In this document: positions 8,620 to 18,201 of the stretch, in pieces | How positions within the stretch are numbered: position 1 is the first letter of the stretch | Layout of the letters: the number at the start of each line of letters is the position of its first letter | Source of the DNA: Streptomyces sp. T12 | Lineage (GTDB): Bacteria > Actinomycetota > Actinomycetes > Streptomycetales > Streptomycetaceae | Direction of reading: 5' to 3' | Assembly (NCBI RefSeq): GCF_028736035.1 | Contig: NZ_CP117866.1 | Coordinates: 9,837,001-9,901,000, forward strand | DNA: 64,000 nucleotides | Position numbers and translations under genes: made by a program | The notes under the pieces: model-generated | The model's database searches: none | Told to the model about the DNA's origin: nothing | Seen by the model: only the letters and a program-made list of their open reading frames with translations

Positions 8620-10194
8620 ATGACGACCCCCAACCTCCGCATCCGCCGACTGACCAAGTCCTTCGGCGGAGTCAAGGCCCTGGCCGACGTGGACCTCACC
8701 GTCCCCGCGGGCCAGGTGCACGCCCTGCTCGGCCACAACGGCGCCGGCAAGTCCACCCTCATCAAGTGTCTGGGCGGAGCCTTCCCGCCCGACTCCGGCA
8801 CGATCGAGATCGGCGGAACGGCACACACCCGGCTGACCCCGCGCGAGTCGATCGCCGCGGGCGCGGCGATCATCTACCAGACGCTGAGCGTGGTCGACGC
8901 GCTCACGGTCGCCGAGAACATCTTCCTCGGCCAGGAGTGGACGCGCTACGGCCGTGTCGACACACGCACCCAGGAGGAGGCGGCCGGCGCCCTGCTCAAG
9001 CGGGTGGCCGCCACCTGCTCCCCGCGTGATCGCGTGGTCGACCTGCCGATGGGGCAGCGCCAGCTGGTGGAGATCGCCAAGGCGCTCAGCCGCAGCGCGT
9101 CCGTGCTGGTCCTGGACGAGCCCACCGCGGCGCTGTCCGGCCCCGAGAGCGACGCCCTGGCCGAACGGGTCGAGGACCTGCGCGCCGAGGGGCTGGCCAT
9201 CGTCTACGTCACCCATCTTCTGTCCGAGGTGGAGCGGCTCGCGGACGCGGTGACCGTGCTGCGCGACGGCCGCGTCACCCACCACTCGCCCGTGTCCGGG
9301 CTCTCGCGCGGCGAACTCGTCGCGGCCATCGCGGGCCGCCCCCACGACAAGCCCGCGCGACCCGCGTCCGATCCCGCGCGCCCCGCCGCCCCGGCCCGCC
9401 TGGTCGTCGACGGCCTGCACGGACCCGGCTTCGGTCCCGTCAGCCTCACCGTGGGCGAGGGGGAGCGCGTCGGGCTGTTCGGGCTCATCGGCTCCGGGCG
9501 TACCCGCCTGCTGGAGACCCTCTTCGGCAGGCGCAGGGCGGGCGGCGGCACGATCCGTGTCGGGGAACGCACCGTGGCCCCGGCCCGGCCCGCACAGGCC
9601 CTCGCGGCCGGGATCGCCCTGGTGCCCGCGGACCGGCGGGCCCAGGCCCTCTTCCCGCCACTGACCGCTCAGGACAATGTGCTGTTGCCCTCGATCCGGC
9701 CCCTCGCCCGCTCGGGCGTGCGGGCGCTGCGCGACGAACGGCGCGTCTTCGGTTCCCTGGCCGCGGCTGTCGGACTGCGGCCCCCGCGTCCGGGGCTGCC
9801 GGCCGGCGCGTTCTCCGGTGGCAATCAGCAGAAGCTGGTCCTCGGCCGCTGGATCAACTCCGCCCGGCACGTCGAGGTCCTGCTGCTCGACGAGCCGACC
9901 CAGGGCGTCGACGTCGGCGCCCGGCACGAGATCTACCGGGTGGTGACGGGGCTGGCCGAGGAACGCGGCACGGCCGTGCTGTTCGCCTCCAGCGACCCCG
10001 AGGAGGTCGTCGCCCTCGCCGACCGGTGCCTGATCGTCGCCGGCGGACGCGTCGTCGGAGAGCTGACCGGAGCCGCCCTCACCGAGCAGGCCCTGTTGTC
10101 AGCCGTCCACGCCCCGGACCGGAGGGACCGTCCGGCCCGGGGCGCGGGAAGTGCCCCGGGGCCCGCCGTCCCGCCCGCCGAAGGAGCAGCATGA
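8620..10194 (+). CDS. RbsA/MglA-like double ABC ATPase
   Basis: The 524-residue protein has two ABC domains in tandem. The first has Walker A GHNGAGKST, Walker B VLVLDEPTAAL and signature-region LPMGQRQLVEIAKAL. The second has the degenerate Walker A usual in this family (GLIGSGRTRL), signature FSGGNQQKLVLGRW and Walker B VLLLDEPTQGVDVG. It powers uptake by the adjacent permease and binding protein. It begins 8 bp after the preceding stop and overlaps the permease start by 4 bp (ATGA). A Pro/Ala-rich tail follows the second domain. Confidence 0.93.
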   Translation: MTTPNLRIRRLTKSFGGVKALADVDLTVPAGQVHALLGHNGAGKSTLIKCLGGAFPPDSGTIEIGGTAHTRLTPRESIAAGAAIIYQTLSVVDALTVAENIFLGQEWTRYGRVDTRTQEEAAGALLKRVAATCSPRDRVVDLPMGQRQLVEIAKALSRSASVLVLDEPTAALSGPESDALAERVEDLRAEGLAIVYVTHLLSEVERLADAVTVLRDGRVTHHSPVSGLSRGELVAAIAGRPHDKPARPASDPARPAAPARLVVDGLHGPGFGPVSLTVGEGERVGLFGLIGSGRTRLLETLFGRRRAGGGTIRVGERTVAPARPAQALAAGIALVPADRRAQALFPPLTAQDNVLLPSIRPLARSGVRALRDERRVFGSLAAAVGLRPPRPGLPAGAFSGGNQQKLVLGRWINSARHVEVLLLDEPTQGVDVGARHEIYRVVTGLAEERGTAVLFASSDPEEVVALADRCLIVAGGRVVGELTGAALTEQALLSAVHAPDRRDRPARGAGSAPGPAVPPAEGAA

Positions 10195-11171
10195 CCACCG
10201 CCGACACCGTCCTGTCCCGCCCCCGTGACCTGGCCACGGGAGGCCTGACCGCCGTACGACGCCACCCCCTGCTCGTCGTGCTCGCCGCGATGGTGCTGGT
10301 CTTCCAGCTCTCCACCGGCAGCTTCCTCGCCCCGGCCAACCTCAGCGGCATCGCCACCGACGCCGCCACCCTGGCCATCGTCGCCGTCCCGCTGGCGCTC
10401 CTCGTCATCAGCGGCTACCTCGACCTGTCGGTCGGCTCCACGCTCGCCCTCGGCGGACTTGTCGCGGGCAAGCTGGCGGGCGCGGGACAGCCACCCGTTG
10501 TCGCCGTCCTGGGCGCACTGGCCGCGGGCGCCGCGGTCGGCGCCGTGAACGGCGTGCTCTGCTGTCACCTCGGACTGTCGCCGTTCATCGTGACCCTGGG
10601 CATGCTGACGGCCGTACGCGGACTCGCGCAGCAGCTCTTCCCGCTCCCGCTGAGCGGCTTCGGACCGGGCTTCGCATGGCTGGGCGGGGCGAGGATCGCC
10701 GGGATCGCCGCGCCGGTCGTCATCGCGGCGCTCGTGCTGGCCGTGGGCGCTCTCTTCCTCGCGTTCACCCCGGCCGGCCGGCACGTGTTCGCCATCGGCG
10801 TCAACCGGGAGGCGGCCCACCTGTCCGGCATCAACATCCGCCGCATGCCCTTCGCACTGTTCGTGGTCACCGGTGCGGCCGCCGCACTGGCCGGGGCCGT
10901 CAAGGCGTCGGTGCTGGACAGCGTGGTCGCCGGCACATCCGGCGCCGGGTTCGAACTGGCGGTGCTGACCGCCGTCCTGATCGGCGGGGTCGCGCTCACC
11001 GGCGGTTCGGGCTCGATCCTCGGCGTGCTGCTCGGCGTGCTCTTCCTCGGCGGGCTGCAGAACGGTCTCACCCTGCTGAACGTGCCGACGTTCTGGCAGC
11101 AGATGACCCAGGGCGTGGCGCTGGTGGCAGGTGCCGCGCTGGCGTACCTCGCACCACGGGCCGGACGCTGA
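10191..11171 (+). CDS. RbsC-type ABC transporter permease
   Basis: The 326-residue polytopic protein has about 8-10 hydrophobic segments and matches the branched/ribose permease family: ISGYLDLSVGSTLALGG and the C-terminal LIGGVALTGGSGSILGVLLG are its conserved blocks. AAGGAG precedes the ATG, which overlaps the ATPase stop codon, indicating coupled translation. It forms the membrane channel of the importer. Only one permease gene is present, so a homodimer is expected. Confidence 0.92.
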   Translation: MTTADTVLSRPRDLATGGLTAVRRHPLLVVLAAMVLVFQLSTGSFLAPANLSGIATDAATLAIVAVPLALLVISGYLDLSVGSTLALGGLVAGKLAGAGQPPVVAVLGALAAGAAVGAVNGVLCCHLGLSPFIVTLGMLTAVRGLAQQLFPLPLSGFGPGFAWLGGARIAGIAAPVVIAALVLAVGALFLAFTPAGRHVFAIGVNREAAHLSGINIRRMPFALFVVTGAAAALAGAVKASVLDSVVAGTSGAGFELAVLTAVLIGGVALTGGSGSILGVLLGVLFLGGLQNGLTLLNVPTFWQQMTQGVALVAGAALAYLAPRAGR

Positions 11172-11216
11172 GCATGTGCCCTTCGGCCCCCTCCGTACCC
11201 TTCAGAAAGGTCTGTC

Positions 11217-12914
11217 GTGACCGACACCGCTCCCACCCTCATCCTGACCGGAGGCCAGGTCCTCACCGTCGACCGTGACTTCACCGTCGCGCAGGGCGTG
11301 GCCGTCCGAGGCCGGGACATCGTCGCCGTCGGTACGGACGCCGAGATGCGCGCGCTCGCCGGGCCCGCGACCCGGGTCGTCGAACTGGGCGGGCGGACCG
11401 TCCTGCCCGGCATCAACGACTCGCACCTGCACGGTGCCGCCTACGGCATGACCAAACCCCCGTTCGCCCTGGACGTCGGCCATCCCGCGGTGGGTTCGAT
11501 CGCCGGCATCGCCGCGACCGTCGCCGCGGCGGTGCGTGCCGCCCCGCCGGGAGAGTGGATCGTCGGACTCGGCTGGGATCCCGGCTACGTCGCCGAGTGC
11601 CTCGCGGACCAGCAGCAATTCCCGCACCGCCGGGACCTGGACGCGGTGGCCCCGGACAACCCTGTCTGCCTCACCGACTTCTCCTCCCACATGGTCTGGG
11701 CCAACACCGCGGCCCTGCGCACCTGCGGCATCGACCGGGACACCGCCGCGCCGCCCGGAGGCGTCATCGACCTCGACCCCGACGGCGAGCCCACCGGCAT
11801 CCTGCGCGAGGCCGCCCAGCGGCTCGTCCAGACGGCCCTGCCGTCCCCGACCACCGCCCAGCGCCGGCAGGCCATCCAGGGCGTGATCCGCGAACTCCAC
11901 TCCCGGGGCATCACCAGCTACACCGAGCCCGGCCTCGGCCCCGGCGGCGCCGGAACCCTGTTCGGCGGCCTGAGCACCGAGAACTGGACCGCCTACGCCG
12001 AACTGGCCGCCGAGGGCCTGCTCGACGCCCGGGTGAGCGTGCTGCTGCTGCCCGCACCGATGGGCGGCTCCGCCGACGACGTACGCAAGGGTCTGGCCGA
12101 ACTGCGCCGCCCGACGTCCGCCGACCCACGGCTGCTGAACGCCATCGGCGTCAAGATCTTCGCCGACGGGGTGCCCCCGAACCGCACGGCCTGGATGAAC
12201 GAGCCCTACCCGGACGGCGGCCACGGCGCGCTGTGCGTGCACGGTGAGAGCCCCGCGCTCCAGGTGGAGGAGTTGCGCGAGATGATCCGCCTCGCGCACG
12301 AGGCCGGTTTCCAGCTCGGCGTGCACGTCACCGGCGACCGGGCCATCGACACCGTCGTGGACGCCTTCATCGCCGCCGACGAGGCCGCACCCCGCCCCGA
12401 CGCCCGCCACTACGTCATCCACGGCGACTTCATCGGCCCGGACAGCCTGGCCGCACTCGCCGCAAGCGGCTACGGCGTCAACATGAACCCCGGGATCAAG
12501 TGGACCGTCGCCGACCTCATGGACGAGGTCGTGGGCCCGGCCCGCTCGGCCTACCAGTGGCCCGTGCGTTCGGCGATGGAGGTCGGCGTCACCGTCTGCT
12601 CCAGCTCCGACGCGCCGATCACCGAGCCCGACTGGCGCCAGGGCGTGGCCTCCATGATGCTGCGCGAATCCAAGGCCAGCGGCCGGCAGAGCGGCCCCGA
12701 CCAGTGCGTGCCGCTCGCCGACGCCCTGCGCGCCTACACGGCCAACCCGGCCTGGCAGGACTTCGCCGACGACTGGAAAGGCACGATCGAACCCGGCAAG
12801 GCCGCCGACCTCTGCGTCCTCGACCGCCCGCTGCTCGGCCTCGACCCGCATGACCTGACCCGAGTGGAGGTGGATCTCACCGTGTTCGACGGGCGGGTGG
12901 TGCACGAGCGGTGA
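11217..12914 (+). CDS. YtcJ-like amidohydrolase (Amidohydro_3)
   Basis: The product has 565 residues. GGRTVLPGINDSHLHGAAYG gives the HxH metal motif after a beta-sandwich N-terminus; LGVHVTGDRAIDTVVDAF and YVIHGDFI carry further metal-site histidines; CSSSDAPITEPDW carries the late Asp. The carboxy-terminal GKAADLCVLDRPLL closes the sandwich domain. Members are cytosolic metal-dependent hydrolases, and many remain without known substrate. GTG 11217 has AGAAAGG upstream. Placement 45 bp after the permease gene suggests that it hydrolyses the imported compound. It converges with the GH27 gene. Confidence 0.88.
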   Translation: MTDTAPTLILTGGQVLTVDRDFTVAQGVAVRGRDIVAVGTDAEMRALAGPATRVVELGGRTVLPGINDSHLHGAAYGMTKPPFALDVGHPAVGSIAGIAATVAAAVRAAPPGEWIVGLGWDPGYVAECLADQQQFPHRRDLDAVAPDNPVCLTDFSSHMVWANTAALRTCGIDRDTAAPPGGVIDLDPDGEPTGILREAAQRLVQTALPSPTTAQRRQAIQGVIRELHSRGITSYTEPGLGPGGAGTLFGGLSTENWTAYAELAAEGLLDARVSVLLLPAPMGGSADDVRKGLAELRRPTSADPRLLNAIGVKIFADGVPPNRTAWMNEPYPDGGHGALCVHGESPALQVEELREMIRLAHEAGFQLGVHVTGDRAIDTVVDAFIAADEAAPRPDARHYVIHGDFIGPDSLAALAASGYGVNMNPGIKWTVADLMDEVVGPARSAYQWPVRSAMEVGVTVCSSSDAPITEPDWRQGVASMMLRESKASGRQSGPDQCVPLADALRAYTANPAWQDFADDWKGTIEPGKAADLCVLDRPLLGLDPHDLTRVEVDLTVFDGRVVHER

Positions 12915-13014
12915 GTTCCTGAGACGGATGCCGTGCATCCCGTGGGACGAACCTCCGCCCGAGTCCGGTCATGCGAGCGTCAGCCGGAGCGGTCGCGCTT
13001 CGCCCGGCCTCGAT

Positions 13015-13046
13015 GCCGTCGCCGTCGTGAACCGAGCGGCGACGGC
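13015..13046. terminator. Hairpin between convergent genes
   Basis: GCCGTCGCCG pairs perfectly with CGGCGACGGC around a 12-base loop. It lies between the amidohydrolase stop (12914, plus strand) and the GH27 stop (13072, minus strand). There is no T tract on either side, so a terminator role is inferred from stem strength and position. Confidence 0.5.
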
Positions 13047-13071
13047 GGTTCGACCTCCGTCGCGAAGGAGG

Positions 13072-15072
13072 TCAGTTCACGGTCCACTGCTGGTTGGTCT
13101 GCCCGTTGCAGGTCCACAGGATCAGCTTGGTGCCGTTGGCGGTCGCCGCTTCCTCGGCGTCGAGGCACAGTCCCGACCGGTCGTTGGTGATCGTGCCGTC
13201 GGAGTGGACGGTCCACTTCTGGTTGGTGCCGTCGTTGCAGTCCCAGATGATGACCTTGGTGCCGTTGGTGGTGCCGTTGTTGTCGGCGTCCAGGCACTTG
13301 TTGCCGTAGACGACGAGCTCGCCGCGTGAGGTGTGGGCGAACGTCTCGTTCCGCCCGCCGGAGCAGTCCCACAGGATGGCCTGGGAGCCGTCGGCGATGG
13401 TGCTCTTCTCCAGGCCGGCGCAGCGGTTCGAGGCGGCGCCGACGAGAGCGACGCCGTTGGTGCCGGGGATGCCCTGGACGCGGATGGCGTCGATGTCGGG
13501 CGCGGTGCCGCCGGAGACCGCGGCGAAGCGCACGGTGTTGGTGCCCTTGCCCAGGTGCGCCAGTACGGACACCGTGCGATAGGTCGTGGCCGAGCCGGTC
13601 GGCGGGAACGCGACCACCGACGTGTACTGGCCGTTGACCTGGACGGTCGCCTCGCGGGCGGTGCCGCCGCCGTTGGCGTAGGTGATGTCCACCAGCTTGG
13701 TGCCGGCCGCGCCGGTCGTGACGGCACTGAAGGTGGGTGTGGTGGCCGTGGTCGTGTCCTCGTACGTCGACCCGGACGCCTCGGTGCCGGAGACGGTGAG
13801 CAGGACGGCGTCGCCCGCCGGGACGGTGGTGGAGTAACTCGTGGCGTGGGAACCCGCGTTGCCGCCCGTCCACACGTTGCGCACCGACGCGGAGGCGCCG
13901 GTCAGACCGAGGTCGGCCCAGCGCACGGTCATGGACGCCGACGAGGACGAGCGGTTGAGCAGCAACACCGCGCGCTTGCCCGTGCCGGCGAGGACCTTGC
14001 CGTACACCTGGAGGTTCCTGGTGTCCTCGGCGACCTTGACGCCCTGGAGCCCGCGTGGGTCCTGGTCGATGGCGATGACCTCGGGGTTGGTGAGGATGCC
14101 GCGGGTGGTGGTGCTCATCGTGGCGACGTTGTTGCCGGCCAGCAGCGGTGCGCCGGAAGTCGCCCACAGGCCCATGTGGAGCCGGTTCTGGGCGGCGGTC
14201 AGGCCGCTCATGCCGACCATCAGCATGTCGGGGTCGTTGTAGTAGCCGGTGTGCTGGGCGGTCGGGTGCAGGCCCCGGTCGAAGTTGGTGAGCATCATGC
14301 CGGTGGTCGGGGTCTGGCCCCACAGGATGACATCGGTGCTGGTGCGCCACAGGTCGCCGTACCCGGTGGCCCAGTTCCACGGCAGCCCGCTGCCCCACTC
14401 GCAGAAGGACAGCACCAGTCCCCGGCCGGTCACGGTGGTGGCGGCCTCGTTGGCGGCGGCGATCGCCTTGTAGGCCGTCTCCTGGTCGAGGCCCTCCACC
14501 CGGCCGCCGCACCAGTCGATCTTGACGTAGTCGAAGCCCCAGCGCTGGAAGGTCTCCAGGTCCTGCTGGTAGTGGCCCTCCATGCCGGTGTTCGGGGCGG
14601 CCGGGCGGGTGGTGGGGTAGTAGTAGCCGCAGCCGTTCTTGCCGGCGTCGGTGTAGATACCGGCCTTCAGGCCCTTGCTGTGGATGTAGTCGGCGACGGC
14701 CTCCATGCCGCCCGGCCACAGGTCCGTGTCGACGGCGATGGAGCCGTCGGCGTTGCGGTCGCCCTGCCACCAGCCGTCGTCGACGTTGACGTACTGATAG
14801 CCGGCCGCCGCCATGCCGGAGGAGACGAGAGCGTCCGTCTGCTCCTTGATGACATCGGAGTCGATGCTGCTGGCGAAGCTGTTCCAGGACGCCCAGCCCA
14901 TCGGTGGCGGGGTGACCCCGATCTGGCTGGTGCTGACGGCGGCCGGCTCGGCGGACAGCGGCGGCGACGACTCGTGGCCGGTCAGGGCCGTCAGGCCGGC
15001 CAGGGTGAGAGCGAGGGCGAGGACGCGCACGGTGACGCGTCTGGCCCAGCCACGTGCGGAGTCGCTCGGCAT
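13072..15072 (-). CDS. Secreted GH27 alpha-galactosidase with CBM35-like and ricin-type CBM13 domains
   Basis: The 666-residue protein starts with a signal peptide (basic start, then VRVLALALTLAGLTALTG). Residues about 50-430 are a GH27 barrel: MGWASWNSF, the nucleophile Asp186 in DYVKIDWCGG, and the acid/base region YNDPDML. A beta-sandwich that resembles CBM35 follows (about 435-545), then a ricin-type CBM13 with QxW-like repeats NQKW and NQQW. It should cleave terminal alpha-galactose or, as some GH27 enzymes do, beta-L-arabinopyranose from plant polysaccharides. ATG 15072 is preferred because GGAAGG lies 8 bases upstream; a second ATG is five codons earlier. It lies 17 bp downstream of the GH43 gene, in the same operon. 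Confidence 0.93.
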   Translation of the reverse strand: MPSDSARGWARRVTVRVLALALTLAGLTALTGHESSPPLSAEPAAVSTSQIGVTPPPMGWASWNSFASSIDSDVIKEQTDALVSSGMAAAGYQYVNVDDGWWQGDRNADGSIAVDTDLWPGGMEAVADYIHSKGLKAGIYTDAGKNGCGYYYPTTRPAAPNTGMEGHYQQDLETFQRWGFDYVKIDWCGGRVEGLDQETAYKAIAAANEAATTVTGRGLVLSFCEWGSGLPWNWATGYGDLWRTSTDVILWGQTPTTGMMLTNFDRGLHPTAQHTGYYNDPDMLMVGMSGLTAAQNRLHMGLWATSGAPLLAGNNVATMSTTTRGILTNPEVIAIDQDPRGLQGVKVAEDTRNLQVYGKVLAGTGKRAVLLLNRSSSSASMTVRWADLGLTGASASVRNVWTGGNAGSHATSYSTTVPAGDAVLLTVSGTEASGSTYEDTTTATTPTFSAVTTGAAGTKLVDITYANGGGTAREATVQVNGQYTSVVAFPPTGSATTYRTVSVLAHLGKGTNTVRFAAVSGGTAPDIDAIRVQGIPGTNGVALVGAASNRCAGLEKSTIADGSQAILWDCSGGRNETFAHTSRGELVVYGNKCLDADNNGTTNGTKVIIWDCNDGTNQKWTVHSDGTITNDRSGLCLDAEEAATANGTKLILWTCNGQTNQQWTVN

Positions 15073-15089
15073 GCGGGTGCCTTCCATGG

Positions 15090-16466
15090 TCAGTACCCGA
15101 CCCGGAAGGTCGCGTCCTGCCGTTCCGTGGTCGTGGAGACGGGGTCGATGCGCAGGACGTAGTTGGAGTGGCGGATGTAGCGGGTCGGGTTGTTGTACGA
15201 GCGGAAGGAGGACCAGCTCGCGTCGGCCAGGCCCGCCGTGCGGTAGAAGGTCGCGTCGCCCGCGAACGTCGACGTGCCGTCGTTGACGTCGAGTTGGAGC
15301 GCGTAGTTGTAGTGCCGCAGGTAGCGGGTGGGGTAGTTGACCGACTGGAAGGAGACCCCGGAACTGTCGGCGAGCCCGGGGACCAGGGTCCACAGGGAGT
15401 CCTTGTACGGCTCGATCGGGTACTCGTCGATGCGGCCCGCGTAGTTGGAGTGGCGGATGTAACGGGCCGGGTAGTTGTAGGACTTGAGCCGGTTCCAGGT
15501 GGGCGCGCCCCACTTGGCGAGCAGGTTGGTGTACTCGGCCGTGGTGATCGTCGCGATGCCGCAGTGCTTGGAGTTGACCGGCTGGGTGTAGGTCTTCTGG
15601 TCCAGTGCCGTCCAGGTGCCGGCGGCCAGGCTGCTGGACTGCCAGGCGTAGAAGACGCCGTTGGGCGTGTAGGTGTCTCCCCACAGCCACCAGTTACCGG
15701 ACGTGAGGGACTTGACCACCGTCGGAGCCTCGGTGCCGCCGTGTGCCACACCGGCGCTGTACTCGGTGAAGCTGCCCGGGTCCAGGGAGGTGGACCTGGC
15801 GCTCACCAGTGTCTGGTCCTTCTTGAAGTAGAGGTAGTTGTAGCCGTTCACGCCGACCGCCATGTCGCCGTCGATGACGTCGTAGCCGGGGTCGAAGAAC
15901 ACCTGCGGGGCGGAGGCGGTGACGAAGTCGCTGGTGTAGTTGACCATGATCACGTTGTGGCCGCTGGAGTTCACCGAGGAGTAGATCACCGCGTACTGGC
16001 CGCGGCCGGCGTCCCAGAACGCCTCGGGCGCCCAGCTGTGGGTGGTCATGTCGTGCAGCTTCAGGCGCCGGTAGCCGGTGAAGGTGCGCAGGTCGGTTGA
16101 GTCCCAGACGTGGATGTACTGGCTGTTGTAGCTCCAGTCGGTGCCCTTGAGGTCGGTGGCGAGGACGACGAAGGTGCCGTCCTGTTTGCGCATGAGGAAG
16201 GGGTCGCGCAGGCCGAGGGCGCCGGCGGTGGGGGTGACCAGGGGGTTGTTCTGGTTGAGCGGAGTCCAGTTCAGTCCGTCGGGGCTGACGGCGAGGTGCA
16301 GGCCGTAGTCGGTGCCGTCGCCGAGGTTGGTCGACTCGGTGAAGTAGACCATCGCGTAGGCCGAGTCGGCGGCGTGGGCAGTGCCCGTGCCGAGGGTCAG
16401 GGCGAGCGGGACGGCGGCTGTCATGCCGAGCAGAGCGCGGCGGGACAGGTGGGGGTTTTTGCTCAC
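15090..16466 (-). CDS. Secreted GH43 arabinofuranosidase/exo-arabinanase with CBM42 (AbfB) domain
   Basis: The product has 458 residues. SRRALLGMTA and AHAAD mark a twin-arginine-type signal peptide. The five-bladed GH43 domain shows LRDPFLMRK, SWAPEAFWD and the catalytic-Glu region GGTEAPTVVK. From about residue 325 three AbfB (CBM42) repeats of the form YPxRYIRHSNY and NxPTRYIRH bind arabinofuranose side chains. This architecture is known from Streptomyces exo-1,5-alpha-L-arabinofuranosidase (Araf43A type). GTG 16466, with GGAG upstream, places the signal at the N-terminus; longer starts would bury it. It is the first gene of an operon with the GH27 enzyme; together they would debranch arabinan or arabinogalactan. 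Confidence 0.92.
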   Translation of the reverse strand: MSKNPHLSRRALLGMTAAVPLALTLGTGTAHAADSAYAMVYFTESTNLGDGTDYGLHLAVSPDGLNWTPLNQNNPLVTPTAGALGLRDPFLMRKQDGTFVVLATDLKGTDWSYNSQYIHVWDSTDLRTFTGYRRLKLHDMTTHSWAPEAFWDAGRGQYAVIYSSVNSSGHNVIMVNYTSDFVTASAPQVFFDPGYDVIDGDMAVGVNGYNYLYFKKDQTLVSARSTSLDPGSFTEYSAGVAHGGTEAPTVVKSLTSGNWWLWGDTYTPNGVFYAWQSSSLAAGTWTALDQKTYTQPVNSKHCGIATITTAEYTNLLAKWGAPTWNRLKSYNYPARYIRHSNYAGRIDEYPIEPYKDSLWTLVPGLADSSGVSFQSVNYPTRYLRHYNYALQLDVNDGTSTFAGDATFYRTAGLADASWSSFRSYNNPTRYIRHSNYVLRIDPVSTTTERQDATFRVGY

Positions 16467-16639
16467 TTGGGCTCCAGGATGGCGTGCGGGGCACCCGCAA
16501 AGGCCGGGATTTCGAACGGGGTTCGGGAAATCGATCAGAACGTAGAGGTTGGCCATGTGTCCGTCAATCGTTCTGTCGTGCCTTTGTGTCTCATGTGTGT
16601 CCCGGGGCGGGAGTGGCGTGCCCCGGGGCGGACGGAGGG

Positions 16640-17980
16640 TCAGCGCTGGGTGTAGATGAATCCGACCTTGTCGACCTCGTCGCCGGCGCGGCCGTGGAAC
16701 CCGGCGATCTGCCAGCCGCTCGGCGCGGTGCGGGTCACACAGTCGGAGGTCGTGGTGCCGCCGGCGAGCGTGCGGCCGAGGTTGGTCGTGAACTTGGCGT
16801 AGAAGATCCGCGTGTGGTCGTCCTTCTGGCCCTGGCAGAGGTACGCCGTCGTCACGTACTCCCCGCTGCCGAGCGTGAGGGAGGACGCGGTGCCGCCGGT
16901 CCCGCCGTGGGCGAGCGTGGTGCCGTCGGAGAGGGTGACGTTCAGCTGATCGACCCGGGAGCCGGCGCGCAGGCCGATGGTGGTGGCGCGGGCGGCCGCG
17001 GGCACGCTGTCGATGTCGTTGTAGTAGTCGCCGTGCGGGCCGCCGAACTGGTCGCTGAGCTGGAAGGCGGAGTTGCGGGTCCAGCTGAAGCCGGCGGTGA
17101 GCGGGTCGTGGTCGGAGAGCATCAGACCGTCGTCGGTGAGGAACTTGGAGTGCTCGTTGTTGTACGACGTCGTGTTCAGGGAGACGAGCTTGCTGCCCCG
17201 GTAGAGGATCTTGTCGACGACCTCGCAGGTGTTGGGCACGGTGGTCCCCGTCTGGTCGCAGACCAGTGCGTCGCTGCCCTTGGCGGGTGCGCTGCCGCCG
17301 CGGATCAGCTGGACCCAGGCGTCGGTGAGGCCGTTGGCCGTGGCGAACTCGGCGACGGTGTCGCCGGAGCGGGTGTAGCGCGTGTTGGTGTCGCCCATGA
17401 CGACGACCGCGTTGCCCGCGGAGTGGGTGGCGATGAACGCGGTGAGCTGGCTGAGGTTGTCCCTGCGTGCGGCGAGGTCGTCGTCGTTGGTGCCGGCGTT
17501 GGTGTGCAGGTTGTAGAAGTCGACGTAGACACCCTCGGCGAGGCGCTCACGCATGAAGGTGAAGCCCTTGGGTGTCAGGCAGTCGCCCGAGCCGTAGGTG
17601 CAGGTGTTCCAGCCCACCCGCTCGAAGTCGTCCTCGTCGTAGGCGATCTTCGACAGGGTGTTGAGTCCGCTGCCGATGCCGGCGCCGCCGCTGGTGGGGG
17701 TGCGGTAGGCGTGCGCGGTGTCGGCGGCGTAGAGGTAGGCGTGGTAGTTGAAGTCCTCCTGCACCTGGACGATGTCGTACGGCGCGATCCGCTGGCCGAT
17801 CGTCGTGGTGGCCGACTCGCGCGGGGTCGGCGCGCTGGATATGGCCTCGGGCAGGCCGGCCACGTTGTAGGTGAGGACGTTGAAGGTGCCGGAGTCGGCG
17901 GCCGCCGCGGAGGGGGCGGTCGTGGTGAGCCCGCCGACAACGGCGGCGGCCGTCGTCAGACAGGCGAGGAGTCTGCGCAT
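16640..17980 (-). CDS. Secreted endonuclease/exonuclease/phosphatase-fold hydrolase with jacalin-like C-terminal domain
   Basis: The 446-residue protein has a signal peptide ending in APSAAAAD. Residues about 30-300 have the EEP fold of sphingomyelinase C and phosphodiesterases: FNVLTYNVAGLPE, IVQVQEDFNY (metal Glu), YNLHTNAG, VVVMGDTNTRY and the terminal LSDHDPLTAGF with catalytic His. The last 140 residues, rich in Gly and Thr with repeated GSGEYVTTA-like strands, resemble a jacalin-type lectin domain. It probably cleaves a phosphodiester in lipid, nucleic acid or sugar phosphate outside the cell; a sphingomyelinase is the nearest known type. It is upstream of, and separated by 173 bp from, the GH43 operon. 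Confidence 0.85.
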   Translation of the reverse strand: MRRLLACLTTAAAVVGGLTTTAPSAAAADSGTFNVLTYNVAGLPEAISSAPTPRESATTTIGQRIAPYDIVQVQEDFNYHAYLYAADTAHAYRTPTSGGAGIGSGLNTLSKIAYDEDDFERVGWNTCTYGSGDCLTPKGFTFMRERLAEGVYVDFYNLHTNAGTNDDDLAARRDNLSQLTAFIATHSAGNAVVVMGDTNTRYTRSGDTVAEFATANGLTDAWVQLIRGGSAPAKGSDALVCDQTGTTVPNTCEVVDKILYRGSKLVSLNTTSYNNEHSKFLTDDGLMLSDHDPLTAGFSWTRNSAFQLSDQFGGPHGDYYNDIDSVPAAARATTIGLRAGSRVDQLNVTLSDGTTLAHGGTGGTASSLTLGSGEYVTTAYLCQGQKDDHTRIFYAKFTTNLGRTLAGGTTTSDCVTRTAPSGWQIAGFHGRAGDEVDKVGFIYTQR

Positions 17981-18201
17981 GAGGGTGTGGCTCCTGTGGA
18001 GAGAAAGCGGTTGTGGTGGGGACGGGGCTGAAGTTACCGCCGGTTACCCGGGGTCTGTCGAGAGTTCGGGCGTACTTTCACAGGAGTCGCCGGCCGTACA
18101 TGGACGGTTCGGATCCCCGCCGGGGTGATTCACCGCAGGGATCCGCTTGCTGCCGTCGCTCCACTGCCTCGACTGCCTCGTCACAGTTGCTAACGGTGCG
18201 G

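Noticed and set aside
13333..15162. 609-codon plus-strand frame opposite the GH27 gene
   Set aside because: It is antisense to a clearly conserved glycosidase and has a Gly/Val/Arg-rich composition typical of mirror frames.
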